This document shows positions 46,708-56,510 of a stretch of 64,000 nt of DNA, in pieces. A program made the position numbers and the translations under genes. The stretch is from contig MU001511.1 of assembly GCA_010093485.1 (NCBI GenBank), forward strand, positions 372,001-436,000, read 5' to 3'. Source of the DNA: Karstenula rhodostoma CBS 690.94 (Eukaryota > Ascomycota > Dothideomycetes > Pleosporales > Didymosphaeriaceae). The first letter of the stretch is position 1; the number at the start of each line of letters is the position of its first letter. The notes under the pieces are model-generated. The model had not been told where the DNA came from and did no database searches. It saw nothing but the letters and a program-made list of their open reading frames with translations.

Positions 46708-47832
46708 GCATGATGCGGCTTTCGATTCGTCATCTCCAATCTCTTTAGCGGACGTGGGTGTACTCAAACAACGTCACTCCGCTCAATCTCGGGAAACGCG
46801 GCACCGCCGTCCTCGTACAACTCTGGACGGCAGTCATTTTCCTCGATCTGCACACGGGCGTTGTTCGTCAAACCGGACTTGGACCTGGACCCGACTCTTT
46901 CGATGTCTTGCGTTTTCCATGGCCTTTGTGTTTGGCGACCTTGATCCGTGGTCTCGGCTTGTCCCACGGTACCATTCGACAGTCTTTCGACCCATACATC
47001 CTTGAACACCAGCGATGAGGGATGGTTCTTTGGCTTGCACTGGATGTTATCTTAGGAACGTTGGACTGCGACGGTTTTACCGGACAATGCCCGAGTGATC
47101 ATTGGCACTTGGTCTGATTCACGGTTCTCCACTCGTAATATCTATCCCTGCCCCTTGTGTTTTCTGTCGCGATTTCCTAAAACTTTTCTTTACCCCTGGT
47201 GCGTTTCCCCCCTTCGAGGATGGTCTGCCAGCTTGTGGGGATGTTTGATGTTCAAGGGGACGAGTACACATAAATTGCGAAATGAGGGCGAAGAAGCTGG
47301 TTGTGTTGGTGGCCGAAGGGGTAGGGCGAAGGTGAGGGGCGGCTGGCCAGTTACATTACCCTTGAGAAGACCGGACTGAAGGGGCCGCTTCCGGGGAGGT
47401 GAAATCTAGCATGCTATCACTGCGTCCGGGGCGCAGATGGTTTCAGGTAGTTTATTTGCTCTTCAATCATGACTTTCCTCATATCTGTGCCTCCTTTTCT
47501 TTGTGATGTATGCTATGGTTACAAATTCATGCTAGAGCTACGCTGTCGCTGACTGCAACGTCCGACACTAGCACCTGACCAAAAATTCCCTTCAATTGGA
47601 GTACTTATTACGAATGGCGGCCTACCTTCGTAGTAGATGATAATTTTACTAATAACTCCAAGTGGTATGCAGGCATAATGCGCCTTCAAATGACCCGTTC
47701 GCAGTCCAGGAGTCGACTTGCAACGCGTATTCCCTGATTGGCCGGCGATCATCTTAGCGCGGTTCTGGAAGTACAGGAGGCCGCTTTTCTGCAGCGCTCG
47801 ATATTGAAGCCTCACAACACCCATTCGCAATC
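46708..47832. other. Intergenic region
   Basis: About 1.1 kb between casein kinase and rsm22. Open frames near 46758-47018 have no recognisable features and probably lie in the kinase 3' untranslated region. The rsm22 promoter should be within the last few hundred bases. Confidence 0.5.
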
Positions 47833-50244
47833 ATGGTCCCGGGGAGGAGTTTGCATTCCATCTGTAACTCATGCAGACTTAGTTCTCTGTTGGCGCAAGC
47901 GCGCAATGCGAGGTCACGGACGCCGTTAGCACAGTCGAACAGATTCCCGCGGACGAGCGCATTCGTCGCACATCATGCTTCTCAGCGACGACCATTCTCA
48001 ACAACCTGGCGCTTGAATCAAGAAACGGAAGAGCATTCGACGAGCTCCCCTGCAAACGCGAACGATTCGCCGCCCACGCCGGCCGACCGATTGAGCATCG
48101 AGGTCAATGCGCGGAAGGCGCGACAACTGTTTGGGGATGCGCTGCCGAAGGGGCATCTGAGCGACGAGGAGTTGAAGGTGTACGAGAGATTGTACGGGGC
48201 ACCGATCTTCGTGGACACTGCGGAGGAACTGCTGGAGGTGGAAGAGATTGAAGAGGAGATCTTCGAAGAGCAACGTGAGGATGGGTCGACTGTGCTACTA
48301 AGGAAGGGCGAAGATGGCGAACTGGAAGAAGTCGAAGTCTTTGACGCAGTTGAGGAAGAGTTGGCCGACGAAGAGGAGGGAGGGTCCATGACAAAGGAAG
48401 AATGGGAGGCGCTGCGGGAACAGAAGGAGCAGAACTACCACAACTCCGTATACGAGCAAGCCACGAGAGAGATTGAAGAGGATGAAGAAGAGGGCGCTGA
48501 GCAGGAGGAGGAGGACGAATTCATGCGCGCGCATCCTTTGACTATCGCTGGCAGATTCAAGCCTTCGCCCTCGACCGTGTTTTTGCCCAAGGAAACTCTT
48601 GTTGATCCTACCACGGAGCTACTTACCCGAGCGAACATCAAGCATCTTGCCGAATCGTCAAATCGTATACTCGGAGGTCCAGGACTTCCTTATTCCGCTT
48701 CTACTCCCGCGGCGCGTCTGGGCAAGGAGCAGAAGTCGATACCACTCGATCCTTCACATTCGGATATGGGAAACATTGAGGCGGATGTTTACATGGCTTC
48801 AGTACAGCCCGGAACGTACGCCAGCGTTATGAGCTCCCTAGTCGAGGTCAGGCGAAGATTGGGCTCCTCGTGGATTGAGAACCTCGTAACAAACAAGAAG
48901 GGGGGTATGGTGCTCGATGCTGGCTCTGGCGGTGTTGGTATCCTCGCATGGCATGAAATCCTGAAGGCTGACTGGGAGCGAATGCAAGAAGAGTCCGGCG
49001 AGACATCACAGACGAGTGCACCACTTGGAAAAGCCACTGTCTTGACTGCACCGGATACCCTGCGGCATCGTGCTAGCAAATTACTAGAGAACACCACATT
49101 TATCCCTCGCTTGCCTGATACTGCGCCAGAGGAGGAAGAGGTCAACGCGCAACAACCGCGGAAATTGTACGACGTGATCATTGCGCCTCACACACTCTGG
49201 GGTTTGAAGCAGGAATATCTTCGGAAGGAGCAAGTGCAGAAGTATTGGTCCCTCCTCAATCCCAAGGGTGGCGTACTCATCCTCATCGAGAAGGGCCTGC
49301 CCCGCGGATTTGAAGTCATAGCCGCTGCCCGCGAGCTCCTCCTTGCTAAGCACATCGCCTCGCCAGGTTCGACACACATCGAGATCCCCCTGGAGGAACA
49401 GGTCTCCAAGCCCGATGAAGATACTCAGTTCACTGAAAAGGAGACGGGCATGATCATTGCGCCCTGCACTAACCACGGCACGTGCCCTATGTACCAATCT
49501 CCAGGTATCAGTCACGGCAGGAAAGACTTCTGCTTCTTCAGCCAGCGTTACATCAGGCCGCCGTATCTGCAGCGCATCCTCAACGCCACAGACCGCAACC
49601 ACGAAGACATTCAATACAGCTATCTCGCTGTGCAACGCGGCCGGGACCAGCGTCTAGCACAACACGACAAGCTCGGCAGGGGATTCGTGCAGGGCGCAAG
49701 CGCCACAGACGCCGCATTCTCCGGGCACGAATACAAGCCTGACCCTGACGCTGAAGAGGGCCAGGAGCTCGAGCTTACAACCGCAGACGACATAAACCCG
49801 CTCACGCTCCCCCGCCTCATCCTCCCCGCGCTCAAACGCCGCGGCCACATCATCCTCGACGTCTGCACCCCCGCCGCCACCCTCGAGCGCTGGACCGTCC
49901 CGCGCTCCTTCAGCCGCCAAGCATTCCGCGACGCGCGAAAAGCGCGATGGGGCGACCTGTGGGCGCTCGGTGCAAAGACGCGTATCCCGCGCAACGTGCG
50001 CCTCGGGAAACCGCGGGATGAGTTCGACCGCAAGGGAAAGCGCATCAGGACGCCTAAGAAGGTTACGATTCAGCTGGATGTTGGTTCGAGGGGAGACGAT
50101 GCGGTGGATAAGGGGGCGAGGGTGATTGGTAGGAGGGGCGATCGGGACGGCCGGTATAGTGCGGATCGGAAGATTAGGGGGAGTGGGGGAAGGAAGGGAC
50201 GGAAGAAGAGCGTGGAGACGGGGAGTGAGGATCTTTTGGGCTAG
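47833..50244 (+). CDS. rsm22: Mitochondrial ribosome small-subunit factor Rsm22 (METTL17 family)
   Basis: One exon of 803 residues starting at the ATG at 47833. The first 60 residues are rich in Arg, Ser and Leu with no acid residues, a clear mitochondrial targeting sequence. A Rossmann methyltransferase-like fold begins near residue 360 with VLDAGSGGVG. Cys545, Cys551 (CTNHGTC), Cys567 and Cys678 are candidates for the four ligands of the iron-sulfur cluster described in METTL17. CPMYQSPGISHGRKDFCFF and the C-terminal basic region are family hallmarks. Rsm22 is needed for assembly of the small mitoribosomal subunit. Between about 125 and 235 there is a strongly acidic, Glu-rich insertion, and the C-terminal 100 residues are Lys/Arg/Gly-rich. 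No introns, unlike most neighbours. Confidence 0.92.
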   Translation: MVPGRSLHSICNSCRLSSLLAQARNARSRTPLAQSNRFPRTSAFVAHHASQRRPFSTTWRLNQETEEHSTSSPANANDSPPTPADRLSIEVNARKARQLFGDALPKGHLSDEELKVYERLYGAPIFVDTAEELLEVEEIEEEIFEEQREDGSTVLLRKGEDGELEEVEVFDAVEEELADEEEGGSMTKEEWEALREQKEQNYHNSVYEQATREIEEDEEEGAEQEEEDEFMRAHPLTIAGRFKPSPSTVFLPKETLVDPTTELLTRANIKHLAESSNRILGGPGLPYSASTPAARLGKEQKSIPLDPSHSDMGNIEADVYMASVQPGTYASVMSSLVEVRRRLGSSWIENLVTNKKGGMVLDAGSGGVGILAWHEILKADWERMQEESGETSQTSAPLGKATVLTAPDTLRHRASKLLENTTFIPRLPDTAPEEEEVNAQQPRKLYDVIIAPHTLWGLKQEYLRKEQVQKYWSLLNPKGGVLILIEKGLPRGFEVIAAARELLLAKHIASPGSTHIEIPLEEQVSKPDEDTQFTEKETGMIIAPCTNHGTCPMYQSPGISHGRKDFCFFSQRYIRPPYLQRILNATDRNHEDIQYSYLAVQRGRDQRLAQHDKLGRGFVQGASATDAAFSGHEYKPDPDAEEGQELELTTADDINPLTLPRLILPALKRRGHIILDVCTPAATLERWTVPRSFSRQAFRDARKARWGDLWALGAKTRIPRNVRLGKPRDEFDRKGKRIRTPKKVTIQLDVGSRGDDAVDKGARVIGRRGDRDGRYSADRKIRGSGGRKGRKKSVETGSEDLLG

Positions 50245-50996
50245 AGGGAGGGATTGTGGAGAGCAGTGTATGATAGAGGAATATGTGGATGGGTGTATGT
50301 GTAAGATCTAGGAAAGGGTACGTTGGGTTGAGTCGGGACGAAGTTTCGTAAAAAGGTACAGGGTACGGTAGGATGGCATGGGTTTTGGAAGATGGCTGTC
50401 TTGTATAACATGTATAACAGAGACTCCACATAGAGGCACATCGCTCCTCTGGCAATCTCAATATGTTACGTTTGCATCTTTGCCTGGAAAAATCGTGGTC
50501 GCTTGTGCGGGTTATTTGCTGAACAATGGTACATACGCCGCTTAGGTTGTCTGGCGTTCTGTGTAGTACGGTCAACAAGGGTTTTTGGGAAACCCTGAGT
50601 GTCGGGGCAATACGATTCTGTATCGTTTCAGAATGACCAGATGTTGGATTCTTATCGTGGAGCACCCCCTTTGGCTTGGGCGGAGTGAAGATGATCCCAC
50701 TGACTCTCCGGAGGATTATTCATGCATACCTATATCGTGCGACGTTAAAAACACTTTCCTCGGGACAGGTTTATGTTCATAATATACTTTTGGGCTCCAT
50801 TCTATGAGAATCATAGTGGTGGCGGGACAAGAGAGAAGTTTATACACCTGCAAAGATGGGCTCACGACAACTACACGATTAAGGTGCAGAAGTCCGGTCC
50901 TGAAGGAGACGCGCTGAACGCAAAACCATTTCCTCTGTAGCCCCGTTCGCGAATTCTCTATTCACGAACTCCTCTACTACCACTCCTCTCCCATCC
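50245..50996. other. Convergent intergenic region
   Basis: About 750 bases between the stops of two convergent genes. I see no coding sequence. It should contain both 3' untranslated regions. Confidence 0.5.
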
Positions 50997-52061
50997 TCAA
51001 CTCACAGCCCCATGCTCCACCTCCACCTCCACAACCCCCAACCCAACCTTCTCCCCCGCCTCCACACCACCCACCCCACCCCTCCTCGGCCCCCTCCGAA
51101 TCATATTCGCCTCCCCAAGCGGCTCAAACCCAAACCTCAAATACACATTCCTCGCCGTCGGCGCACTCTCCAGATACATGGCCTGCCCGCCCTCCCCATC
51201 CGCCTGCTCAATCGCCCAGCGCATCAACTTACTCGCAACCCCTCTCCCCTGCCACTCCGGCAGCGTCATTAGAGGCGCCAGAAACCAGTGCGGCTCGTCG
51301 CCCAGCACCGCGGCGCGGATGTCGTCGTTGCCGCCGATGTGGCCATCCCACTGGGCTATGTCGACGCCGCGCCACATCTCCTCGATGTCGGCGTCGGACC
51401 AGTTCATCTTGGGTGCGAAGCCGAAGAAGTCGGTTGCGCTGCGCCGCCAGACGTTGTGGATGGGCATGCCTTCGCGATATCCTATTAGTGAAAACAGGGT
51501 ATCATGGCTTCATTGTCATGTACACCAATCCTCCACGTGGAAGCGAAGAGGGAAACGCAGTAGTTGTAGCAAACCGCAAAGCGATGGTCTCGAGCAGTTG
51601 GAGGTTGGAAAGGGAAAGAGGAGCATGCATACCAGGCACCATCCACCCCGCCACACCCACCATCTTCCCCGTGGGCCTATACACGGCTTTGATCCACTTC
51701 ATCTCAGGCAGGTGGAACGACGGACTCAGCCGCGTGGCCAGGCGTCTCACGCGCGTGGCCGCATCGGCGGAGCGGAGCGCGGGGGGCTCCATTTTATCCC
51801 AGAAGGCGTCGGGGAAGCAGATGTACAGTTGCTCGGCCTTTGACCGTTTCGTTAGGTGCGCTGCTGGACATGAAGAGGGAGGGGGAAAGGGTTAGATCTC
51901 ACGATGGCGGGCATGTCGTCTATCGTGCACATCTCGATGCATATTTCTTCGTCTTTGAGGCGGTTTTTTTCTTCGACTGGGAGCGTGGGCTTGGACACGC
52001 GTGGTGCGGCGTTTGGCTGTTGCGCATGGGTTGCGCTCGCATCTTGTTTGGGGTCGGCCAT
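50997..52061 (-). CDS. GNAT-family N-acetyltransferase
   Basis: Three exons, 52061-51903, 51837-51633 and 51481-50997, give 282 residues. Introns are 65 nt (branch CTAAC, acceptor AAAG; the acceptor choice is set by frame) and 151 nt (acceptor TAATAG). The acetyl-CoA loop is WQGRGVASKL, within motif A, followed by a helix and then YLESAP and RNVYLRFGFEPLG, the typical GNAT motif B ending. The N-terminal 40 residues are polar and not part of the fold. The last 30 residues are Gly/Val/Glu repeats of low complexity. The family acetylates amines on small molecules or proteins; the substrate is unknown. The first intron junction is the least certain part of the model. Confidence 0.82.
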
Positions 52062-52608
52062 GTTTGTGGAGGGGGGGTTTCACGTTCTCGTCGATTTGGC
52101 TTCTTTGATCTACTACTGGCGGCAATGGTACTCGTGCTTTTTCGAGGTCCTTCTTACTTGCCTGAGTCGAAGTGACTCATGGAGCGTCGCGTTGCTTGGT
52201 GGAGGACTAGTGGTGATAAATGGAGTGATTGAGCGTCACGCAGGCTGGCGCGATGGATGCGCAGGAAGCAGTGATCTGCGCTTCCGATCGCTATGATCCT
52301 ATATATAATGCGCTCCGGTATTGCGAGCACGGAGATATATACGGAATTATGGGTGCGGAACTAACTGCACGTAGTGAAAGTGGGGTTGGTAGGATGCGAG
52401 ATTAGAACGCACATCGTATGATTCCTACACAGAGAAGCTCCGTGTTTTGACTGCTGGTGGCTTATTGGTGTTCGGGTGATCCGGTTCAACCTTTGTCAAA
52501 GCAATTCACATTAAGCTTTTCAGGTACGCACACGCAGCAAAGATTCGCGAACGGAAATGCTAAGTGTTTCATCGCTTCATGCTTTGTTGTCTATTTACGA
52601 GGACGCTG
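52062..52608. other. Intergenic region, promoter of the acetyltransferase gene
   Basis: About 550 bases between two minus-strand genes. It contains the acetyltransferase promoter and the map1 3' region. Apart from a TATA-like word at 52301-52308 I see nothing in it. Confidence 0.5.
52301..52308 (-). promoter_or_regulatory. Candidate TATA box for the acetyltransferase gene
   Basis: The minus strand reads TTATATATA here, about 240 bp before the acetyltransferase start codon at 52061. The match is good but the distance would require a long leader, so confidence is low. Confidence 0.3.
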
Positions 52609-53983
52609 CTATGACGCTGCTGCTACTGTACCGTTAGATGCCTCGATCCGTGCTACAGGGCCTCCAGGTGAGTCTGGCAATCTTGCAGTGAGGATCTCCA
52701 CGCCGTCTTCTGTTACTAACAGAGTATGCTCTGCAACGTGAGTTAGCACGAGAGCGATGCGAGATTCGCAAGAAGAAAATTGCTTACCAAATTGCGCAGT
52801 CCTAGTTCCATCTGCGGTAACACTGGTCCAGTCGTCCGGCCAGGTCTTATCCCTGTGTGTACCCAAGCTGATCATAGGCTCTATAGTGAAGCACATGCCT
52901 GGCTTCGCCTCTCCCACAGCCTTGTTCTTGGCGTAATGTGGAACATTGGGTGCGCAGTGGAACAGCTGGTTGATACCGTGTCCGCAGTATGTCTTGATGA
53001 CGCTGCAATTCTGAGCCTTTGAGTGCTTCTCGATAACGTTTCCATATTCGCGGAAGAGCGTGCCTGGCTTGACTAGCTCAATAGCCTTGTCCAAGCACTC
53101 TCGCGATGTCTCGACAACGCGGATCGAATCTGGGTCTGCGAGTGCCTTCTCGCCGATGTAGTATGTCTCGTTGAGGTCGCCGTGGAAACCGCCGTGGTAG
53201 AGGGTCACGTCGATGTTGAGGATATCACCGTCCTTGAGGACGCGCTGGTCGGGGATGCCGTGGCAGATGACTTCGTTGGGCGACGTGCATACTGACTTGG
53301 GGAAGTGGCCGTAGTTCAGCGGGGACGGGTATGACTGTGCGAAATCAGCATCACGGCGCCCGGCTACCCGAAGGAACTCACGTTTCGCTCCATGCAAGCC
53401 TTGTGGACCACCTCGTCAATGTAATCAGTGGTCACACCAGGCTTTGCCTCTCGCGCAGCAATGTCCAACACTTCTCGGGCCAATCTGCAGACCTTGCGCA
53501 TGCCCTCAATCTCTTTTGCATTCAGCACAGCAATCTTGTTCCTGCCAACAAACTTCTGTTCCGAGTGAGGTATGCCATCCTTTGCATAGTCTGGCAGCTG
53601 CACGCTGGCAGGGACCTTCCTGCGCTCCGACAGCGGGTACACAGGTCTGAGGGGGCCGGTATACGGGTAGGCAGGGAAGGGATTGAAGGTACCGGTGGCT
53701 GGATCGGGGTAAGAAACGACTTTAGGAGTAAAGATGTTGGAGAGAAGAGTACTTTGTGACTTGTGCGACTTCTTGTGCTCAGCCTGCGCGGCGTGTTAGC
53801 AGGGCAGGTCTGGCGCTCGGGTGGATCCTACTATGCACCTACCCAGTTGCGCTTGAAGCAGTCCTGCGAGCAGAAGTAGCTCTCTTTGCCCTGCTTCTGG
53901 CAGTTTGGACATTGCAGCTGGCTCGCGTCGTTGTCGCAGTCTTTGCCAGAGCACTTGCGCGCGGCGGGCGCGTCTCCAGCCAT
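52609..53983 (-). CDS. map1: Methionine aminopeptidase 1 (cytosolic, zinc-finger type)
   Basis: Four exons, 53983-53843, 53783-53382, 53334-52788 and 52730-52609, give 403 residues. Introns are 59, 47 and 57 nt and join exactly. The N-terminus carries the MAP1 zinc finger ([20 protein letters not shown], then AEHKKSH), which binds the ribosome. The pita-bread catalytic domain follows, with metal ligands in [14 protein letters not shown] (two Asp), the His of CGHGI, and Glu in FTIEPM and in [12 protein letters not shown]1 removes the initiator Met from nascent proteins when the second residue is small. The C-terminal tail of about 20 residues is Ala/Gly/Ser-rich. The gene is divergent from bna4. 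Confidence 0.95.
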
Positions 53984-54495
53984 GGCGATGGTGGGGGCAG
54001 GAAAGAAACAGCTGAGGGACAGTTGAGTATGCAGGCAAGAACAAAGGAGGAGGGCAGAAGAAGAGGCGTAGTGTGGACTATTTGGTATTGTTCCTGCTTC
54101 CCAAGACCCTGGCTGGCGCGACTCGCGGTTTGCCCCCAAAAAAGTTGCCCTCCTTCGAACGCCGGCACCCTGCGACGGAATTCTAGCCTCCAACGCCGCT
54201 GCCCCGGCCGCCCGTCTTCGCTTAGGTAATCGTGCATGCCCGCCTTGGACCTGCTCGTGCGCGCTTTCCTTTTCCGTGACATTGCGCATGCTAACGTGAC
54301 TTGACTCTTTTCTTCTCCCTGGCAATTCCTCCTGCTTTGTTTCTGTTTCATGTGCATGAATTCGTAATCCAGACTGACGCCCGCCGCGCACTTCCACCGC
54401 TGTACCTACACTTGCACGCAACCACCTTTTCACGCCTCTTGTATCGGGCTGTACATGCCCTTTCCGCCAGCCTCTGTTCTTGGACATTGTTTAGT
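53984..54495. promoter_or_regulatory. Divergent promoter, map1 / bna4
   Basis: A 512-bp spacer between start codons on opposite strands, holding both promoters. The middle contains a run of short pyrimidine-rich words; I see no decisive TATA element and no coding sequence. Confidence 0.5.
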
Positions 54496-56054
54496 ATGGC
54501 CGAAAAGGTCGTCGTCGTAGGGGCCGGTCCTGTTGGATCCCTTGCAGCTTTGTATGCTGCCGCCCGAGGTCATGATGTCGAGATCTACGAGCTGCGTCCG
54601 GGTACGCTCGCCACTCCATGCATGCGTGATGTATACTGAGTACGCTAGATCTTCGAGACCCCACTACCACAGCCTTGAACTTCAACAAATCCATCAATCT
54701 TGCGCTGTCTGAACGGGGCATCAATGCCCTCAAACACACCGGTCTTCCCGATCTGGCCGATGCAGTCCTAGGCGAGACGTTCCCCATGCATGGCCGCATG
54801 ATCCATCTCGAAAAGAAGGGCGAGTATCTTCGCATACCGCAGCTCTATGACCCAAGAGGAAAGGTAAGATGACTGCCATGATCTTGACGCCTGCTTGGAG
54901 ACTAAAGTTGGTAGAGCCTACTTGCTCTTGACAGAGCAGAGCTCAACAAAGCACTCCTCGATCACCTGGAATCAATGCCCAATGTCAAGTTCTTCTTCAA
55001 CCACAAGCTTCTATCCGTCGACTTCAAGAAACAGCTCGCCTGGTTTGACAAGCACAACAAGTCCGAAGCCCCCGAAGAACGAGGGACCGAGATCGAAATC
55101 AAGTTCGACTTCATGATCGGTGCCGATGGCGCCCACTCCGCCGTCCGCTACCACCTGATGAAGTTCGTCCCAATGTCATACCAACAAGAATATATCGACA
55201 AACTATGGTGCCAGTTCCACATCCCACCCGCCCCCTCTGGCGACTTCCGCCTACCCCCCAACTACCTACACATCTGGCCGCACGACGACTCCATGTTCAT
55301 TGCGCTGCCCAACCTCGACAAGACCTTCACAGCAACCCTCTTCCACACGCGGACCGGCTTCGAAGACCTCGACGCCTCAGGGAAAGTGGCAGACTACTTC
55401 CACACGCACTACCCGTCCGTCGTCCCAGATCTGATCACCGCGACGGACCTGCAGAAGCAGTACACAGACAACGCCCACCTCTCCCTCGTATCCATCAAAT
55501 GCACACCCTACCACTACACCACCACGGGCGTCATCCTCGGCGACGCCGCCCACGCCATGGTCCCGTTCTACGGACAAGGCATGAACGCGGGGCTGGAAGA
55601 CGTCTACGCCCTCTTCACGCTCCTCGACAGATACCCGTCAGACCGCGCAACCGCCCTGGCGCAGTACTCCGCCACACGCACCCCAGACGCGCACACCATC
55701 AATGACCTCGCGCTCGGCAACTACAGAGAGATGGCCACGGATGTGAAGAGCAGGGTGTACCTGCTGCGCAAGTGGGCCGAGGAGAAGCTGGATCTGTGGG
55801 TTCCTGCGCTCGGCTGGGCGACGCAGTACTCGCGCGTGACCTTCAGCAACATGCGGTACTCTGAGGTGCAGCGCCGGGCGCACTGGCAGGCAACGGTGTT
55901 CAACGGCGTGCTGGGGGGAGCGCTGGCTGCCGCCGTGGGAGCGACGCTGTGGTGGTCGCGGGCCGGGGGTGTGCAGAGGGTCAAGATGGGCGTTCTGAGG
56001 TCGATATGTCGCGTGGCGCAGTGGATCGCGGGACCGCCTCAGACGAGGCGGTAA
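54496..56054 (+). CDS. bna4: Kynurenine 3-monooxygenase
   Basis: Three exons, 54496-54601, 54649-54863 and 54915-56054, give 486 residues. Introns are 47 and 51 nt. Their acceptors were chosen by frame: they yield [16 protein letters not shown] and [18 protein letters not shown], which match the family; nearby AG alternatives break frame or lose conserved residues. FAD motifs are [12 protein letters not shown] at the N-terminus, [10 protein letters not shown] in the middle and [18 protein letters not shown] near residue 355. A C-terminal hydrophobic helix ([17 protein letters not shown]) anchors the enzyme in the outer mitochondrial membrane. It uses NADPH and oxygen to convert L-kynurenine to 3-hydroxykynurenine in the de novo NAD pathway. 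No other bna gene is nearby. Confidence 0.95.
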
Positions 56055-56510
56055 AGTGAGCGAGTGTGGAAAAGTACTCGGTCGAGGCACTTTCTTTGGG
56101 AAAGAGAGGCGATGAACGAGATAAAAGCTGACGACGTGGGGAGACAAACTGTATATATTATCCCTCCTCCGTCACCAGCAACGTGTGCATATCCCGCTCC
56201 TCAATTTCGCCCCTCCACCTGCCCACCCCTTACATCACACGTACCACGCCAACATCCCCGGCGACCGCCTACAATCACAACCATCATACAAAGCAAGATC
56301 ACAGCATCAAACCCTTGAGACCCAATGTGCACAAATAAGGTACGATACAGCCCCCACGCCTCTTACGAGGAAAGCATTCTGTCCTAATTGCCTCTACATC
56401 TTTCCCTCCCATTCCCATTCCCTCCACACCCGTACAACTCAAAATTCCCTCAACGCTCTGAAAATGACATCACACACAAAACCCTCACACGCTCCCAGTC
56501 CGCTCCGAGC
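56055..56510. other. Convergent intergenic region
   Basis: About 455 bases between the stops of bna4 and cwc22. No coding sequence is seen; it should contain both 3' untranslated regions, including a TATATATT word near 56152 that may serve polyadenylation. Confidence 0.5.

Noticed and set aside
53760..54480. Minus-strand frame extending the map1 start upstream by over 150 residues
   Set aside because: The ATG at 53983 places the zinc finger at the usual distance from the N-terminus; the upstream part is low-complexity promoter sequence.
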